Assembly: GCF_001189845.1 (NCBI RefSeq)
Contig: NZ_LFLZ01000058.1
Span: 1-59,557, forward strand
DNA length: 59,557 bases
Reading direction: 5' to 3'
Source: Bradyrhizobium tropiciagri
GTDB lineage: Bacteria > Pseudomonadota > Alphaproteobacteria > Rhizobiales > Xanthobacteraceae
Shown here piece after piece: positions 25,465 to 34,964 of the stretch. Position numbers and translations under genes: made by a program. The notes beneath the pieces were generated by a model. That model was not told where the DNA came from, did no database searches, and worked only from the letters and a program-made list of their open reading frames with translations. Positions within the stretch are counted from its first letter, which is position 1. Each line of letters opens with the position of its first letter.

Positions 25465-27126
25465 ATGAGTGGCGGTCGCGTGTGGGGTAGCGCGGGACGT
25501 AATGTTCTCACCTTGGGCGTAGCGGCCCTCGGTAGCGCGCTTGCCGTTTTTAGCGCGGCTGGCCAGGCGGCGGCCGCGGATCGGCGGGCTGCTCCGTCGC
25601 CCAGCGGCGTGTTCGTCAGCGAGATGAGCGACGTCCAGCGCGTCAGGGTCACCGTCAACAAGTCGCGCACCTTCAGGGTCGACACGGCGTTTTCGACGAT
25701 TGTCGCGGGCTCGCCCGATATCGCCGACGTGAAGTCGCTGAGCGACCATCTCATCTACGTCCAGGGCAAGAAGACCGGCACCACCAACGTCATTCTGTTC
25801 GACAGCTCGATGAAGCAGATCGGCATTCTCGACGTCGAGGTGACGTTCGATATCGGCAATCTGCAACAGAACATCCATGCTGGCACGGGCACGCGCGGCA
25901 TCCGCGTCTCCGCATCCGAAGGCCAGGTGGTGCTGAGCGGAGTGGCGGCCGATGCGGTCGCCGCGGAAAAGGCGCTGACGATTGCCAAAGGCAGCATTCC
26001 CGAGGGCGGCGTGGTCGTCAACGCGATGAGCGTTGCGGCGCCGCAGCAAGTGATGCTCGAGGTGCGCTTCCTCGAGGTCAACCGCCAGGCAGGGCGTGAC
26101 CTCGGCGTGAACCTGATGGCGGCCAACGCCAACGGCACCAACATTGCCAATTCGGGGCTGGGCGGCGTCGTAGCCGCGGGCCGAACTCCCATTGGCGGTA
26201 TCAATACCAACACCAGCGCCTTGGGTGCCGGAGGCAGTCCCGTCGGGGCCCCTCCCACCGGCAGCCTTCCTGTGCTTGGAACGCTGGGCACGCTTGTCGG
26301 TTCTGCCGGCGGCGTATCTCCACCCCCTTTCGGTAGCCTGCTGACCAGCATCTTGAGGACCAGCAACGGCAGTTCAGTGGATCTGCTGATTACTGCACTG
26401 GAAACCAAAGGACTGGCCCGCCGGCTTGCGGAGCCGAATCTGACCACGCTTTCCGGCGATGCCGCCCGTTTCCTGGCCGGCGGCGAATTCCCGGTGCCGA
26501 TCCCGACCCAGTCTGCGGCCGGCTTCCCGACCGTGTCGATCGACTACAAGAAGTTCGGTGTCGAACTGGCCTTCGTGCCCACCGTGCTCTCGCGCGGAGT
26601 GATCAACCTCCGCGTCGAGCCCTCGGTCAGCGAGCTCGATTTCTCCAACGCGGTGACGATCCAGGGCACAACGGTACCGTCTTTGACCCGCCGCGATGCT
26701 CGCACCACGGTCGAGCTGCGCGACGGCCAGAGCTTTGCCATTGCGGGCCTCTTGCAGACCCGCAACCGGCAGGACGTTTCGCAGCTGCCGTGGATCGGCT
26801 CGGTGCCCGTGCTCGGAAGCTTGTTCGGCAGCAAGTCGTACCAGCAGGAGGAAACCGACCTCGTCATCATCGTGACGCCGCGCCTCGTTGCTCCGGCCGC
26901 ACCCGGCCAGCAACTGGCATCGCCGCTCGACTCCCGCCTGCCGGCCAACGACGTCGATTTTTTCCTCAACGGCCAGATGGAAGTCCGCAAGCGCTACGAC
27001 GACTACGTCAATTCCGGTGGCGACGTGAAGGGGCCCTATGGCCACATCATCGCGCCCAGTGCGGTCGTCCGCGCTCCGCCACCGGCTGCCGCTGTGGAGC
27101 AGCCGGTCGTGAAAACTTTGAACTAG
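25465..27126 (+). CDS. cpaC: Secretin CpaC (RcpA) of the Tad pilus
   Basis: 553 residues from the ATG at 25465, chosen for the AAGGGG ribosome site six bases upstream; an ATG at 25432 adds 11 residues. Signal-type N-terminus (VLTLGVAALGSALAVFSAAG). Then an N-terminal secretin domain (SRTFRVDTAFSTIVAGSPDI), a BON-like part (IRVSASEGQVVLSGVAADAV), and the secretin core (FLAGGEFPVPIPTQSAAG; VTIQGTTVPSLTRRDARTTV; DGQSFAIAGLLQTRNRQDVS; VPVLGSLFGSKSYQQEETDL; VIIVTPRLVAP). It forms the outer-membrane pore for the pilus. Confidence 0.95.
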   Translation: MSGGRVWGSAGRNVLTLGVAALGSALAVFSAAGQAAAADRRAAPSPSGVFVSEMSDVQRVRVTVNKSRTFRVDTAFSTIVAGSPDIADVKSLSDHLIYVQGKKTGTTNVILFDSSMKQIGILDVEVTFDIGNLQQNIHAGTGTRGIRVSASEGQVVLSGVAADAVAAEKALTIAKGSIPEGGVVVNAMSVAAPQQVMLEVRFLEVNRQAGRDLGVNLMAANANGTNIANSGLGGVVAAGRTPIGGINTNTSALGAGGSPVGAPPTGSLPVLGTLGTLVGSAGGVSPPPFGSLLTSILRTSNGSSVDLLITALETKGLARRLAEPNLTTLSGDAARFLAGGEFPVPIPTQSAAGFPTVSIDYKKFGVELAFVPTVLSRGVINLRVEPSVSELDFSNAVTIQGTTVPSLTRRDARTTVELRDGQSFAIAGLLQTRNRQDVSQLPWIGSVPVLGSLFGSKSYQQEETDLVIIVTPRLVAPAAPGQQLASPLDSRLPANDVDFFLNGQMEVRKRYDDYVNSGGDVKGPYGHIIAPSAVVRAPPPAAAVEQPVVKTLN

Positions 27127-27138
27127 AGGAGGCGATAG

Positions 27139-27534
27139 ATGACCATCAGATATCTGGCTGTTCTCGCTCCCTTGCTGCTCGGCGGCTGCTACGGCGTCTA
27201 CGGGCATGACGAGATGGACCGCTACGTGCAGCGTTCCGACACCATCACGATGAGCGCCGGCAACGCCAAAGAGGTCAACGCCGCCACCCACACGATCCAT
27301 CCGTGGCCGGCCTATGTCGGCGATCGCAGGATCGCGTATGACGCACGGCGGGTGACCGAGAGCGTCAAGCGCTACGGCACCACGTCGCGGCCGGTCGATC
27401 AGCTGCCCGACTTCGGCGATCCGACCAAGGCGATGGGCCAGGCGCCGCCCGTCACCACAATTCAGAATGTCAACACAACCGGATTGGGAGCGGGGACCGG
27501 AGGCTCGGTGGCCGTTGGCGTTGGGGGCAAGTAG
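27139..27534 (+). CDS. Small lipoprotein in the CpaD position
   Basis: 131 residues. N-terminus MTIRYLAVLAPLLLGGCYGV is a lipoprotein signal with lipobox LLGGC (Cys18). The mature part reads DEMDRYVQRSDTITMSAGNA, later THTIHPWPAYVGDRRIAYDA and a Gly-rich tail. Canonical CpaD lipoproteins are about 200 residues or more; this is shorter, yet sits exactly where cpaD usually is, after cpaC. A pilotin-like or outer-membrane accessory role is likely. AGGAGG precedes the ATG. Confidence 0.75.
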   Translation: MTIRYLAVLAPLLLGGCYGVYGHDEMDRYVQRSDTITMSAGNAKEVNAATHTIHPWPAYVGDRRIAYDARRVTESVKRYGTTSRPVDQLPDFGDPTKAMGQAPPVTTIQNVNTTGLGAGTGGSVAVGVGGK

Positions 27535-27713
27535 CCGTGAGCTGACGGGCCTCAGCCTCCTGGCATCAGTCGTTGGGATGTCGATCTCGCGATTCCTTGC
27601 GGTGCAGGCCAGATGCGGGGGCAGGGACTCGGAAGGAGAGATGCGACGTTGGTTCCTGGCGCTGACCCCCGGTGTTTCGGTCGTGCCGTCTGTTTTTCGT
27701 AGGTAGTTTTGCG

Positions 27714-28304
27714 ATGATGCTTCGAATAGTGCAGGGAATGCGCTGGGACTGGGGAACGGGACGAGGGTTGTATCGTCTCGCGCCGGCGTTGATCTGTTGC
27801 TGCTTGGCGACGAGCCTTGGAGCCTGCGACTACACGACGCGGGAGGCCGCGATCGTTGCTCCCGTGGATCCGCCGGGCGGCGACCCCGTGCAGGAGCCGA
27901 CCGACGTCAAATACTATCCTTCCGACGAGCCGGTCCGGATGGGCTTGGAGCAATACAACCGCGGCAACTACGGAATCGCGCAGCGCTATTTCAAGGACGC
28001 CGTCGAGAAATCGCCCAAGGACCTGACGGCCTGGGTCGGGCTCGCGGCGAGCTATGACAAGATTCGTCGTTTCGATCTTGCCGATCAAGCCTATGCGCAG
28101 GCGATCCGGCTTGGCGGTGAGTCCGTGCAAATTCTCAACGATCAGGGATATTCTCTCATGCTGCGCGGCAACCTGAGCGGCGCGCGGCGCAAGTTCGAGA
28201 AGGCGTATGCGCTCGATCCGGGCAACCCGGTCATCGCCAACAACCTCGAGCTTCTCAACGGCAGCCGGAAGTTCATCGAGCGGCCGCCGAACAATCAGCC
28301 GTAG
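27714..28304 (+). CDS. tadD: TPR lipoprotein TadD-like
   Basis: 196 residues from ATG 27714. A signal with ALICCCLATSLGAC suggests a lipoprotein. TPR repeats: PVRMGLEQYNRGNYGIAQRY, DLTAWVGLAASYDKIRRFDL, VQILNDQGYSLMLRGNLSGA. TadD proteins are TPR lipoproteins of the Tad apparatus, thought to help secretin assembly. Last gene of the pilus locus. Confidence 0.85.
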   Translation: MMLRIVQGMRWDWGTGRGLYRLAPALICCCLATSLGACDYTTREAAIVAPVDPPGGDPVQEPTDVKYYPSDEPVRMGLEQYNRGNYGIAQRYFKDAVEKSPKDLTAWVGLAASYDKIRRFDLADQAYAQAIRLGGESVQILNDQGYSLMLRGNLSGARRKFEKAYALDPGNPVIANNLELLNGSRKFIERPPNNQP

Positions 28305-28770
28305 GGATGATGGCCTCGCGGGATGGCGGAAGCATCGGTGCGCTGGGCGCGGCCGCGTTGGCTAGTCCTCGTGAGTTGGCCTTTGGTCCACGGCCTCAAG
28401 GACCCCGTATGATTGATCTAGGCCGCCTCCGGTCGGATTGAGGCGTGCGCATTCCTGCATTCCGCGGAAATCGACCGCGATAGTGCGCGTCCGGTTCAGG
28501 CGAAGTCGGTTCAGCTTGCGCCCGAGATGATGACGAAGGTTGTTGAGCACAGGCACGGGGCAATCGGCTACTGCGCAGGCGACGTAGCAAAGGTTGTTGG
28601 CGCCAACTGCGCCACGACAAACGTCAAGCTGAGCCTGGGAAATAAACCACAACACCTTGACCATATCTGCGTTGCCGCATGACCGCGTTCGGCTTGCCCG
28701 ATCCGAAGTTCAGGATCGCGTTCCTGGACACAAAGACCCGAGGACCAGGCTGAAGTGCACCAAGAGATCC
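28305..28770. other. Gap between tad locus and sterol-desaturase gene
   Basis: About 465 bases. A 100-codon minus-strand frame (28362-28664) is open but without recognisable features, and a plus-strand frame across 28450-28680 is also open; I could support neither. Confidence 0.3.
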
Positions 28771-29571
28771 TTAAGCCGATTCTTTCTTGGACACTCGATG
28801 CCGCAGATGTCGGAATGGCCAGATCACACTATTGATGATGTCGACTCGTTCAGCGGGCACAAGTCCCGTTGTAGGGTACTCGTCCGGTTTCGGCACGCAC
28901 GCGGTGCCAAACAGAATGTCCCAGAACGGAAGAAAGGCGGCAAAGTTTTTGTCTCGATGCTCGAACTGAACGGAATGATGGATGCGATGCCATTGCGGGT
29001 TGTTGATCCACGTCACATACCGACCGAGCGGGATGCGCACGTTCAGGTGAGCGCAAGCATCGGGAAGAAAAAAGATGAATCCCGTGGCGATCGCCATATC
29101 CGGTGGGATTCGAAACAGGATCGCCATAATAGGGAGAAAGGCGTCAGCCAGCACTCGCTCGAGCCAATAGTGCCGGGCACCGGTAATGAACGTCACGGCG
29201 TTTGCGCTGTGGTGGAACGAGTGCATCGACCAAAGAAACGGGATGGCATGCTGGAGACGATGGAACGTGTATTTGTAGAGATCGAGCGCCACCACGACGA
29301 ATGCGAGAGAGGCGTACCACCAGTAGCCTTCGGTCGGTAAGTGAATCCAGCCGACCCCGGTAATGCTCGCTATCTTGCCTGCGACAATTGCTGCGAGCGG
29401 ACCGAGCGAGATTGACAATCCGAGGTTGGCAATAACCGCAAGCCAATCATCTTGAAATTCGGAGGTGGGGACGTCCGCGATAGGCCACTTTTTCTCAACA
29501 AGGCGACTGCCGTAGATGGCTCCCAGCATCAGCGCCAAGTAAAAAGCTGCATGTGCAATTTCACTCGACAT
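28771..29571 (-). CDS. Sterol desaturase / fatty acid hydroxylase superfamily protein
   Basis: 266 residues, integral membrane. The di-iron histidine clusters are complete: HRLQH at 104-108, HSFHH at 117-121 and HRIHH at 195-199, separated by membrane helices. The superfamily uses O2 to hydroxylate or desaturate lipids (sterols, hopanoids, ether lipids, fatty acids). Bradyrhizobium has hopanoids and modified lipids, so a hopanoid or lipid-A related substrate is possible, but unproven. The ORF stands alone, with an acyltransferase remnant and a PAP2 enzyme on the same strand nearby. Confidence 0.88.
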   Translation of the reverse strand: MSSEIAHAAFYLALMLGAIYGSRLVEKKWPIADVPTSEFQDDWLAVIANLGLSISLGPLAAIVAGKIASITGVGWIHLPTEGYWWYASLAFVVVALDLYKYTFHRLQHAIPFLWSMHSFHHSANAVTFITGARHYWLERVLADAFLPIMAILFRIPPDMAIATGFIFFLPDACAHLNVRIPLGRYVTWINNPQWHRIHHSVQFEHRDKNFAAFLPFWDILFGTACVPKPDEYPTTGLVPAERVDIINSVIWPFRHLRHRVSKKESA

Positions 29572-30089
29572 AGGAAATGACTCGCCGATGCAGTCTTTGG
29601 TCGGTAGGCAGCCCTTCGGCGTCGCCAGCGAAAATCAATTGCCAATAAAAGTCCGAGACAAAAGATAGAAAGCATCCGTCGTCTGAATGCTGAAAAACTC
29701 ATACTTCCTTATACGTCAATCGAGCGCAAGTCGTGATTTTTGCGGGCTTCCGTCGCGGTTGGTTCCGGCTCGGCCTGAGGAAGGGTAGCGCGCGCCGCGC
29801 AGTTTCCTTAGGGAACGGTTAAATCACCCCGCTTTAACCATGTTTATTCACTGCTGTTCGTGCGGACGAGCCAGCGGGAAGACCAGCTTCGGATTAATCG
29901 AAATGCGCTGGCTTTGCATCGAACAACGTTGTTCCAGCAGTACGTGGTTGCATTACGGAAGCTCTGTGCCGCAAGGCGGGGGCGGCCACTCGTTTGCTCT
30001 GGCCTAATTGCTCGCTCGAGCCGGCCGTTCACACAGCAAAATGGCTGCGCACGGAGCAGAAGAGGACGATAACGTCTCGGCTGGCCCGC
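29572..30089. other. Gap with an isolated 14-bp palindrome
   Basis: About 520 bases. No supportable ORF. GAACAACGTTGTTC at 29921-29934 is a perfect palindrome, with no gene beginning next to it. Confidence 0.35.
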
Positions 30090-31071
30090 TCAGGTCGCGC
30101 GAACGATCGGGAGGCCGCCTGAATACGCTTTCGAAAACCGCCTCTTTGCGTAGCGGATCAGCGGAGCTTCGATCAAGCGCCAGCTTATTTCTGCAAGGAT
30201 GCACACTATCGGAAGTGCGATGAGGCCAGAAAGGGGGCGGCCGAGACCAAAGAACACGTCATAAAACGACCATGTGAAACAAATAGAGCGAATAGCATCG
30301 GCGTCCCGGCCAGATGAACGGACGGAGTAGCTCTGGCCGCTCGATATTGACGCCCAGCCAAACAATGATGCAGCACGCGAATGCCGTCACCGAAAGAAAG
30401 GCGAAAGGTTTAACCGTTGCAGCATACCCGACGTCGCAAAGTGGTGGCACACAGGCCAGCACTGCCCACGCGATAACGGAGCCGCAGTAGCCGCGCGCGG
30501 AACAGGCTAGTAGCACGCCGCCGAACAATTCATCCAAACGTCCTGGAAGCAAAAACTGCCACGATTGATCGGGCAAATAGGCGTGGAACAGCCAGCGCCA
30601 GACCGGCGCGAGTAGCACGGCGCCCCAAAGGACCCGGATGAGCCATTGGCGTGGCAGGAAGAAGATCAGGATCGGCAGGACCAGGTAAAACTGCTCTTCG
30701 ATCGCCAGCGTCCAGGTGACGAATGTCAGGTCGGATACAGGAAAGCCGAACTGCAGCCACGGCACGATTTGCGCGAAAAACAAATAGTAGCCCCGATGAT
30801 CCGGCGGCACGAGCGCTAGCAGCAGCCAGTACAGTGGCAGGATCCGGAACGCCCGCCGGCCGTAGAAGGACGCGAAGTAGCCGGGCTGTTGGCGGCTATC
30901 GAGCAAAATGCCGCCAATCAGAAAGCCGCTGAGAACAAAGAACAGGTCCACGCCCAGCATGCCATACTTGAACCCAAAGTAGTGGCGGGCGATCACCAGC
31001 GAAATGGCGAGGCCTCTGAGCGCATCAAGCGGCTCGGAGCGCGTCGACGAATCTGGACGCACATTGCTCAT
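30090..31071 (-). pseudogene. Acyltransferase 3 family gene disrupted by a frameshift
   Basis: A paralogue of the gene at 14108-15100. The first 270 residues are intact (SEPLDALRGLAISLVIARHY, FFVLSGFLIGGILLDS, FYGRRAFRILPLYWLLL, TLAIEEQFYLVLPIL) up to YSLYLFHMVVL, where a TGA occurs at 30259-30261. The rest (DVFFGLGRPLSGLIALPI to EAPLIRYAKRRFSKAYSG) continues in another frame and ends at 30090. Loss of two bases near 30260 explains it, since the intact copy has VVLN at this point. The truncated product lacks the last one or two helices, so function is doubtful. Confidence 0.85.
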
Positions 31072-31116
31072 AGCAATCGGCCCGAGCCATACAATGTGAG
31101 ATAATCTACCACGATA

Positions 31117-32052
31117 TCATGGAATCTGAGTGCGAGGATAGGACGTGTGGCCCGTTAGTCGCAGCGCAAGAACCGCGGCTGGCACGGTCGCGAGTCCAAA
31201 GGCGACATCCATCAGGTAGTGACCGCCGGCAGTTAGCGCCGAGATGATCATCAGGACATTCAGAGGAAGATAAACGGGAAAGAGGACCGTTCCTCTGCTT
31301 GAGAGGATCAAGATCAAGGCAAGTGCGGCGTGGAACGAGGGAAACTGTATGATGCCTGTGGCTTTGTCCAGATCGATGACATGCATCGATCCGGAACGGA
31401 TGGCATAGAAGTCGGGCAGGTAGTAGGCGCTCGTCAGATGTGCCACACCGTAATGCGCCCAGGCACCTTCTGCAGGGAGTACCATCGATATCGGGATTAC
31501 GATGAGCAGAGTTACGGCGAACAGCCAACTGAACGTCCTAGCCTGCAACAGCCTTTTGGTCGAGCATAGCACAATAAGCAGGATGAAAACCTGAGTGATC
31601 ATGGTGTCGTAAATCAGGTCGAGCGTCCAGCCGACCGTCGGGTGCTCGATCTTCAACCATGCAAATAGCGCTAACCAATTGAACGAGACAGCGGCATCCA
31701 TGGCTGCCAGCGTATTGTCGACCAAGGCAAAGCGTCGAGCGGCAGCAAGGTAGCTCAGAACGATGGCAACGTTAGTGAATGCAACCAGTTGCGCGCATGT
31801 CAGGGCAACTGATGCAAAGAGTGGGTTCTTCCTTACCCTCGTGTAAAACAAGTTGAGGCCAACCAGCACGAGGAAGCCGAAGATGATCGGGAAGCCGAGC
31901 GAGACCTTCATGTTCGACAGATAGAGGCCTAACGCAGCGACCGCTGTCATCGCTCCGATGATTAGCCAAAAGTGCGTCGCTTCGGCGGATTCTTGGCCAT
32001 GAGTTCGCACCAAACTCGGCGCTTTGCGCTCAACACATTCAGAATAACTCAT
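31117..32052 (-). CDS. PAP2-superfamily membrane phosphatase (inositolphosphotransferase-like)
   Basis: 311 residues with six or more membrane helices. Residues 237-242 (FPSFHA) and 276-282 (GGHYLMD) are the PAP2 motifs 2 and 3 with catalytic His in the form typical for the PAP2_3 (Aur1/inositolphosphotransferase-like) group. Such enzymes dephosphorylate or transfer phospho-groups on lipids such as phosphatidate or isoprenyl pyrophosphate. It lies downstream of the broken acyltransferase in the reading direction's upstream side, divergent to the next plus-strand gene. Exact substrate unknown. Confidence 0.82.
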   Translation of the reverse strand: MSYSECVERKAPSLVRTHGQESAEATHFWLIIGAMTAVAALGLYLSNMKVSLGFPIIFGFLVLVGLNLFYTRVRKNPLFASVALTCAQLVAFTNVAIVLSYLAAARRFALVDNTLAAMDAAVSFNWLALFAWLKIEHPTVGWTLDLIYDTMITQVFILLIVLCSTKRLLQARTFSWLFAVTLLIVIPISMVLPAEGAWAHYGVAHLTSAYYLPDFYAIRSGSMHVIDLDKATGIIQFPSFHAALALILILSSRGTVLFPVYLPLNVLMIISALTAGGHYLMDVAFGLATVPAAVLALRLTGHTSYPRTQIP

Positions 32053-32138
32053 TGAAATAAGCCTGCCTGAAATGGCATTAGCCTACCATCATTGCCCATG
32101 ATCTCTCAATACCGCTTTCCTCGACAATGGTGCGAACG

Positions 32139-32360
32139 TTAACGGGCTTCGGCCGGATCGACGCGCGCACCTATCTCTCGATCTTTCATCTCGTAGGGGT
32201 ATTCTTTCCTGAACTGCTCTCCCATGCAGGCGAGACGGTCGGCGCTGGGCGGTCGGCCAATCCGCACGACAAGGAATAGCGCTAACCGACAAGTTTCCGC
32301 GGCAAAATCCGATTTCGAGTTAGCTCCGACAAATCCGGAGCAAATGGACCCATTGCGCAA
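32139..32360 (-). CDS. Possible small hypothetical protein
   Basis: 73 codons. The second half (RIGRPPSADRLACMGEQFRK, then EYPYEMKDREIGARVDPAEA) has protein-like composition, the first half less so. No family recognised. It may be a remnant in the 440-base gap between the PAP2 gene and the next gene. Confidence 0.3.
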   Translation of the reverse strand: MRNGSICSGFVGANSKSDFAAETCRLALFLVVRIGRPPSADRLACMGEQFRKEYPYEMKDREIGARVDPAEAR

Positions 32361-32491
32361 AAGAGCTCGCTCGTCGCAGCAATTGCGAGTCCACTGGCAC
32401 TCCGGGCAACTACGGACAATCCGTTTCCGCCTTCCCTGAGGCTGCAGTTATCCTTAGAGTTTGCCTCGAATCTCAGACCTAGGGAGAACAC

Positions 32492-34711
32492 ATGGCGGCC
32501 CTCGACTTGCCTCCGGTTGCCGTGCGTACCGGCCTGTCGGCAAGAACGAGGTTCCTCTGTGTTCTCTTCTTCTTTTCCGGCTTTCCGGCGTTGATTTATC
32601 AGCTGACCTGGCAGAGGGCGCTGTTCCGGGTCTTCGGTGTAAACTCAGAATCCATCACTATCGTGGTTTCCGCGTTTATGCTCGGCCTTGGGCTGGGCAG
32701 TCTTGCAGGCGGTTGGATTTCGAAGCGCCGCAACATCAGTCTGTTGCCGCTACTGGCGACGATCGAGATCGTTACGGCGATGTTCGGGATTGTCTCGCTC
32801 AGCACATTCGAACAGGTTGGTGCGTTTGTCGTCGATTGGCCGCTGCCGGCGGTCGCCGCCGTCAACCTGTTATTGGTGCTTATTCCGACCCTGTTGATGG
32901 GGGCTACGCTGCCGATTTTAGTCTCGCACCTGGTGCGTTCTTCAGGGGAAGTAGGTAGCGCTGTCGGCCTGCTATACTATGTCAACACGATGGGAGCGGG
33001 AGCGGCCTGCGTGTTGTGCTGTGTCTTGCTGTTTCCGTTCTTCGGCATGGACCGCGCCGTGCTGACCGCAGTCGCCGTTAATGTTGTCGTCGCACTGTGC
33101 GCTATCATCATCCACGTATTCCATGACGATCAGGCATCATCGCGAGACGCCGCGACTATTCGGCCCGCGTCCAAGTCTGCCACCCACTTGCCGGTAACCA
33201 TCCTGCTCTCCGCGCTCGGTGGCTTTATTTCCCTGTCTTATGAAATCTACCTATTCCGGATCATCTCTTACGCATCGGGATCGAGTGCAACCACCTTTGC
33301 GATGACGCTCGCCTGCTTTCTCTTCGGGATCGCCGCAGGAGCACGCAATGCCGGACAGCGTTGCGAGGACGGCTCGCCATTGAACGTCATCCGTAAGGCG
33401 GCCGATGAAATCGTCGTCGCCAATATAGTTGGGCTGATCTTTTTGCCCATCATGGCACATTCGGCGTTTGGCCGCGGAACGATCGGGATCGCATTGCTTC
33501 TGGTCTATCTGATCGCCCGCCAGTGGGGTTCACTCCTGCCGTATCTTGCCCAAATCGGAATCTCACCCGACGAGCGCGCGGGGATGAGGACGTCGCTGTT
33601 ATACTTTGCCAATATTCTGGGATCGGCGACGGGTGCGATCCTCACTGGATTTGTACTGACGGATTATCTGACCTCCGTGCAATTGGCTGTCGCGCTAGTT
33701 CTCGCGGGTACAGTCTGTGTTTTGATCCTTTTGGCTCAATCGGAGGGACTGCGCAGCGAACGCCGAAAACGTTTGCTGAGGGCAGTCGCCGTGCTGGCGC
33801 TGGCCTGCGTCGTCATCCCCGCGACGTCGCACCGCGTGTTTGAAAACCTACTTGCCAAGGACCAAACCGACTACGATTTCACCGACATCGTCGAGAACCG
33901 CAGCGGCATTATCACCGTCGACAAGGATGGCAACGTATTCGGAAATGGCATGTATGACGGCCGTTTCAACACTCGCCTCGCCGGGGATCCGAACGGCATT
34001 GTCCGTCCCTACGCGCTGAGCCTGTTTCGTGACGCGTCTCGCGACGTCCTGATGATCGGCCTCTCGTCGGGCTCCTGGGCGCAAGTAATCGCGAATAACC
34101 CCTCCGTGCGCTCGCTCACGATTGTAGAGATCAATCCCGGCTATTTAAGTCTTATCAAGCGGCGAGCGGAAGTGGCATCGGTGTTACAAAATTCTAAAGT
34201 CAAGATCATCGCCGACGACGGCCGGCGCTGGCTAAGCCATCATCCAGATCAACGCTTTGACGCGATCGTCTCCAACACGACCTGGAATTTTCGCGCCAAC
34301 ACAACCAATCTACTTTCGACGGAATTTCTTGAGCTTGCGAAGCGTCATCTCAATTCCCGCGGTATCCTGTTTTACAACACGACTGACTCCGACCGGGTCC
34401 AGCGGACAGCTTGCCTCGCCTTTCTCCATGGTGCGCGTTTCACCAATCATATGGTTGTCTCGGATGCGCCGATTGATTGGAATTTTGAGCGCTGGCGCCA
34501 GACGCTGGCGTCCTACGTTATTGACGGTGAACGACAGTTCAGGCCTGAAAGCGCTGAGGATCGTGTGCTTCTCAATGCTGTCACATCACGGGACTTTGCA
34601 CGAGAGGCTATCGAGGAATGCCCGCAACTTCTCGCTCGAACGGAAGGTAAGAGGCCCATTACCGACGACAACATGGGAACGGAGTGGCGCTATCCCATCG
34701 GCCTTGATTGA
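32492..34711 (+). CDS. Membrane-fused spermidine-synthase-like protein
   Basis: 739 residues. Residues ~1-455 form a transporter-like membrane domain with a dozen helices (FFFSGFPALIYQLTWQRALF, GLGLGSLAGGWISKR, GATLPILVSHL, GLLYYVNTMGAGAACV), a pattern seen in fused MFS/spermidine synthase proteins. Residues ~505-739 are a SAM-dependent methyltransferase-fold domain (VLMIGLSSGSWAQVIA; TIVEINPGYLSLIKRRAEVA; VKIIADDGRRWLSHHPDQRF; DAIVSNTTW). The usual GGGDG loop and catalytic acid pair are replaced, so aminopropyl transfer is doubtful. A GGGAG ribosome site precedes the ATG. Confidence 0.82.
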   Translation: MAALDLPPVAVRTGLSARTRFLCVLFFFSGFPALIYQLTWQRALFRVFGVNSESITIVVSAFMLGLGLGSLAGGWISKRRNISLLPLLATIEIVTAMFGIVSLSTFEQVGAFVVDWPLPAVAAVNLLLVLIPTLLMGATLPILVSHLVRSSGEVGSAVGLLYYVNTMGAGAACVLCCVLLFPFFGMDRAVLTAVAVNVVVALCAIIIHVFHDDQASSRDAATIRPASKSATHLPVTILLSALGGFISLSYEIYLFRIISYASGSSATTFAMTLACFLFGIAAGARNAGQRCEDGSPLNVIRKAADEIVVANIVGLIFLPIMAHSAFGRGTIGIALLLVYLIARQWGSLLPYLAQIGISPDERAGMRTSLLYFANILGSATGAILTGFVLTDYLTSVQLAVALVLAGTVCVLILLAQSEGLRSERRKRLLRAVAVLALACVVIPATSHRVFENLLAKDQTDYDFTDIVENRSGIITVDKDGNVFGNGMYDGRFNTRLAGDPNGIVRPYALSLFRDASRDVLMIGLSSGSWAQVIANNPSVRSLTIVEINPGYLSLIKRRAEVASVLQNSKVKIIADDGRRWLSHHPDQRFDAIVSNTTWNFRANTTNLLSTEFLELAKRHLNSRGILFYNTTDSDRVQRTACLAFLHGARFTNHMVVSDAPIDWNFERWRQTLASYVIDGERQFRPESAEDRVLLNAVTSRDFAREAIEECPQLLARTEGKRPITDDNMGTEWRYPIGLD

Positions 34712-34964
34712 GGATGTCGGGCTGGTGAGCTGACTCACACTCTTGAAGCATGCGCCGCCGGGCCCGGATCGGACTGGTTCTTCTGTTGCGGCGATGCCGT
34801 GCATTTCCAACGGCGGACCTTGCTGATTCAAATATCGTACGTGGCAGAACTCATGCCAAACGGCTGCTGTTGTTTGGTTCTCACAAAGTTGAGAAGAGCC
34901 ACGACGAGGCTGACTGCGCCAGCTCCCTTGATGTGTTGCTGCGGAAGAAGTGTCCTATCACTCC

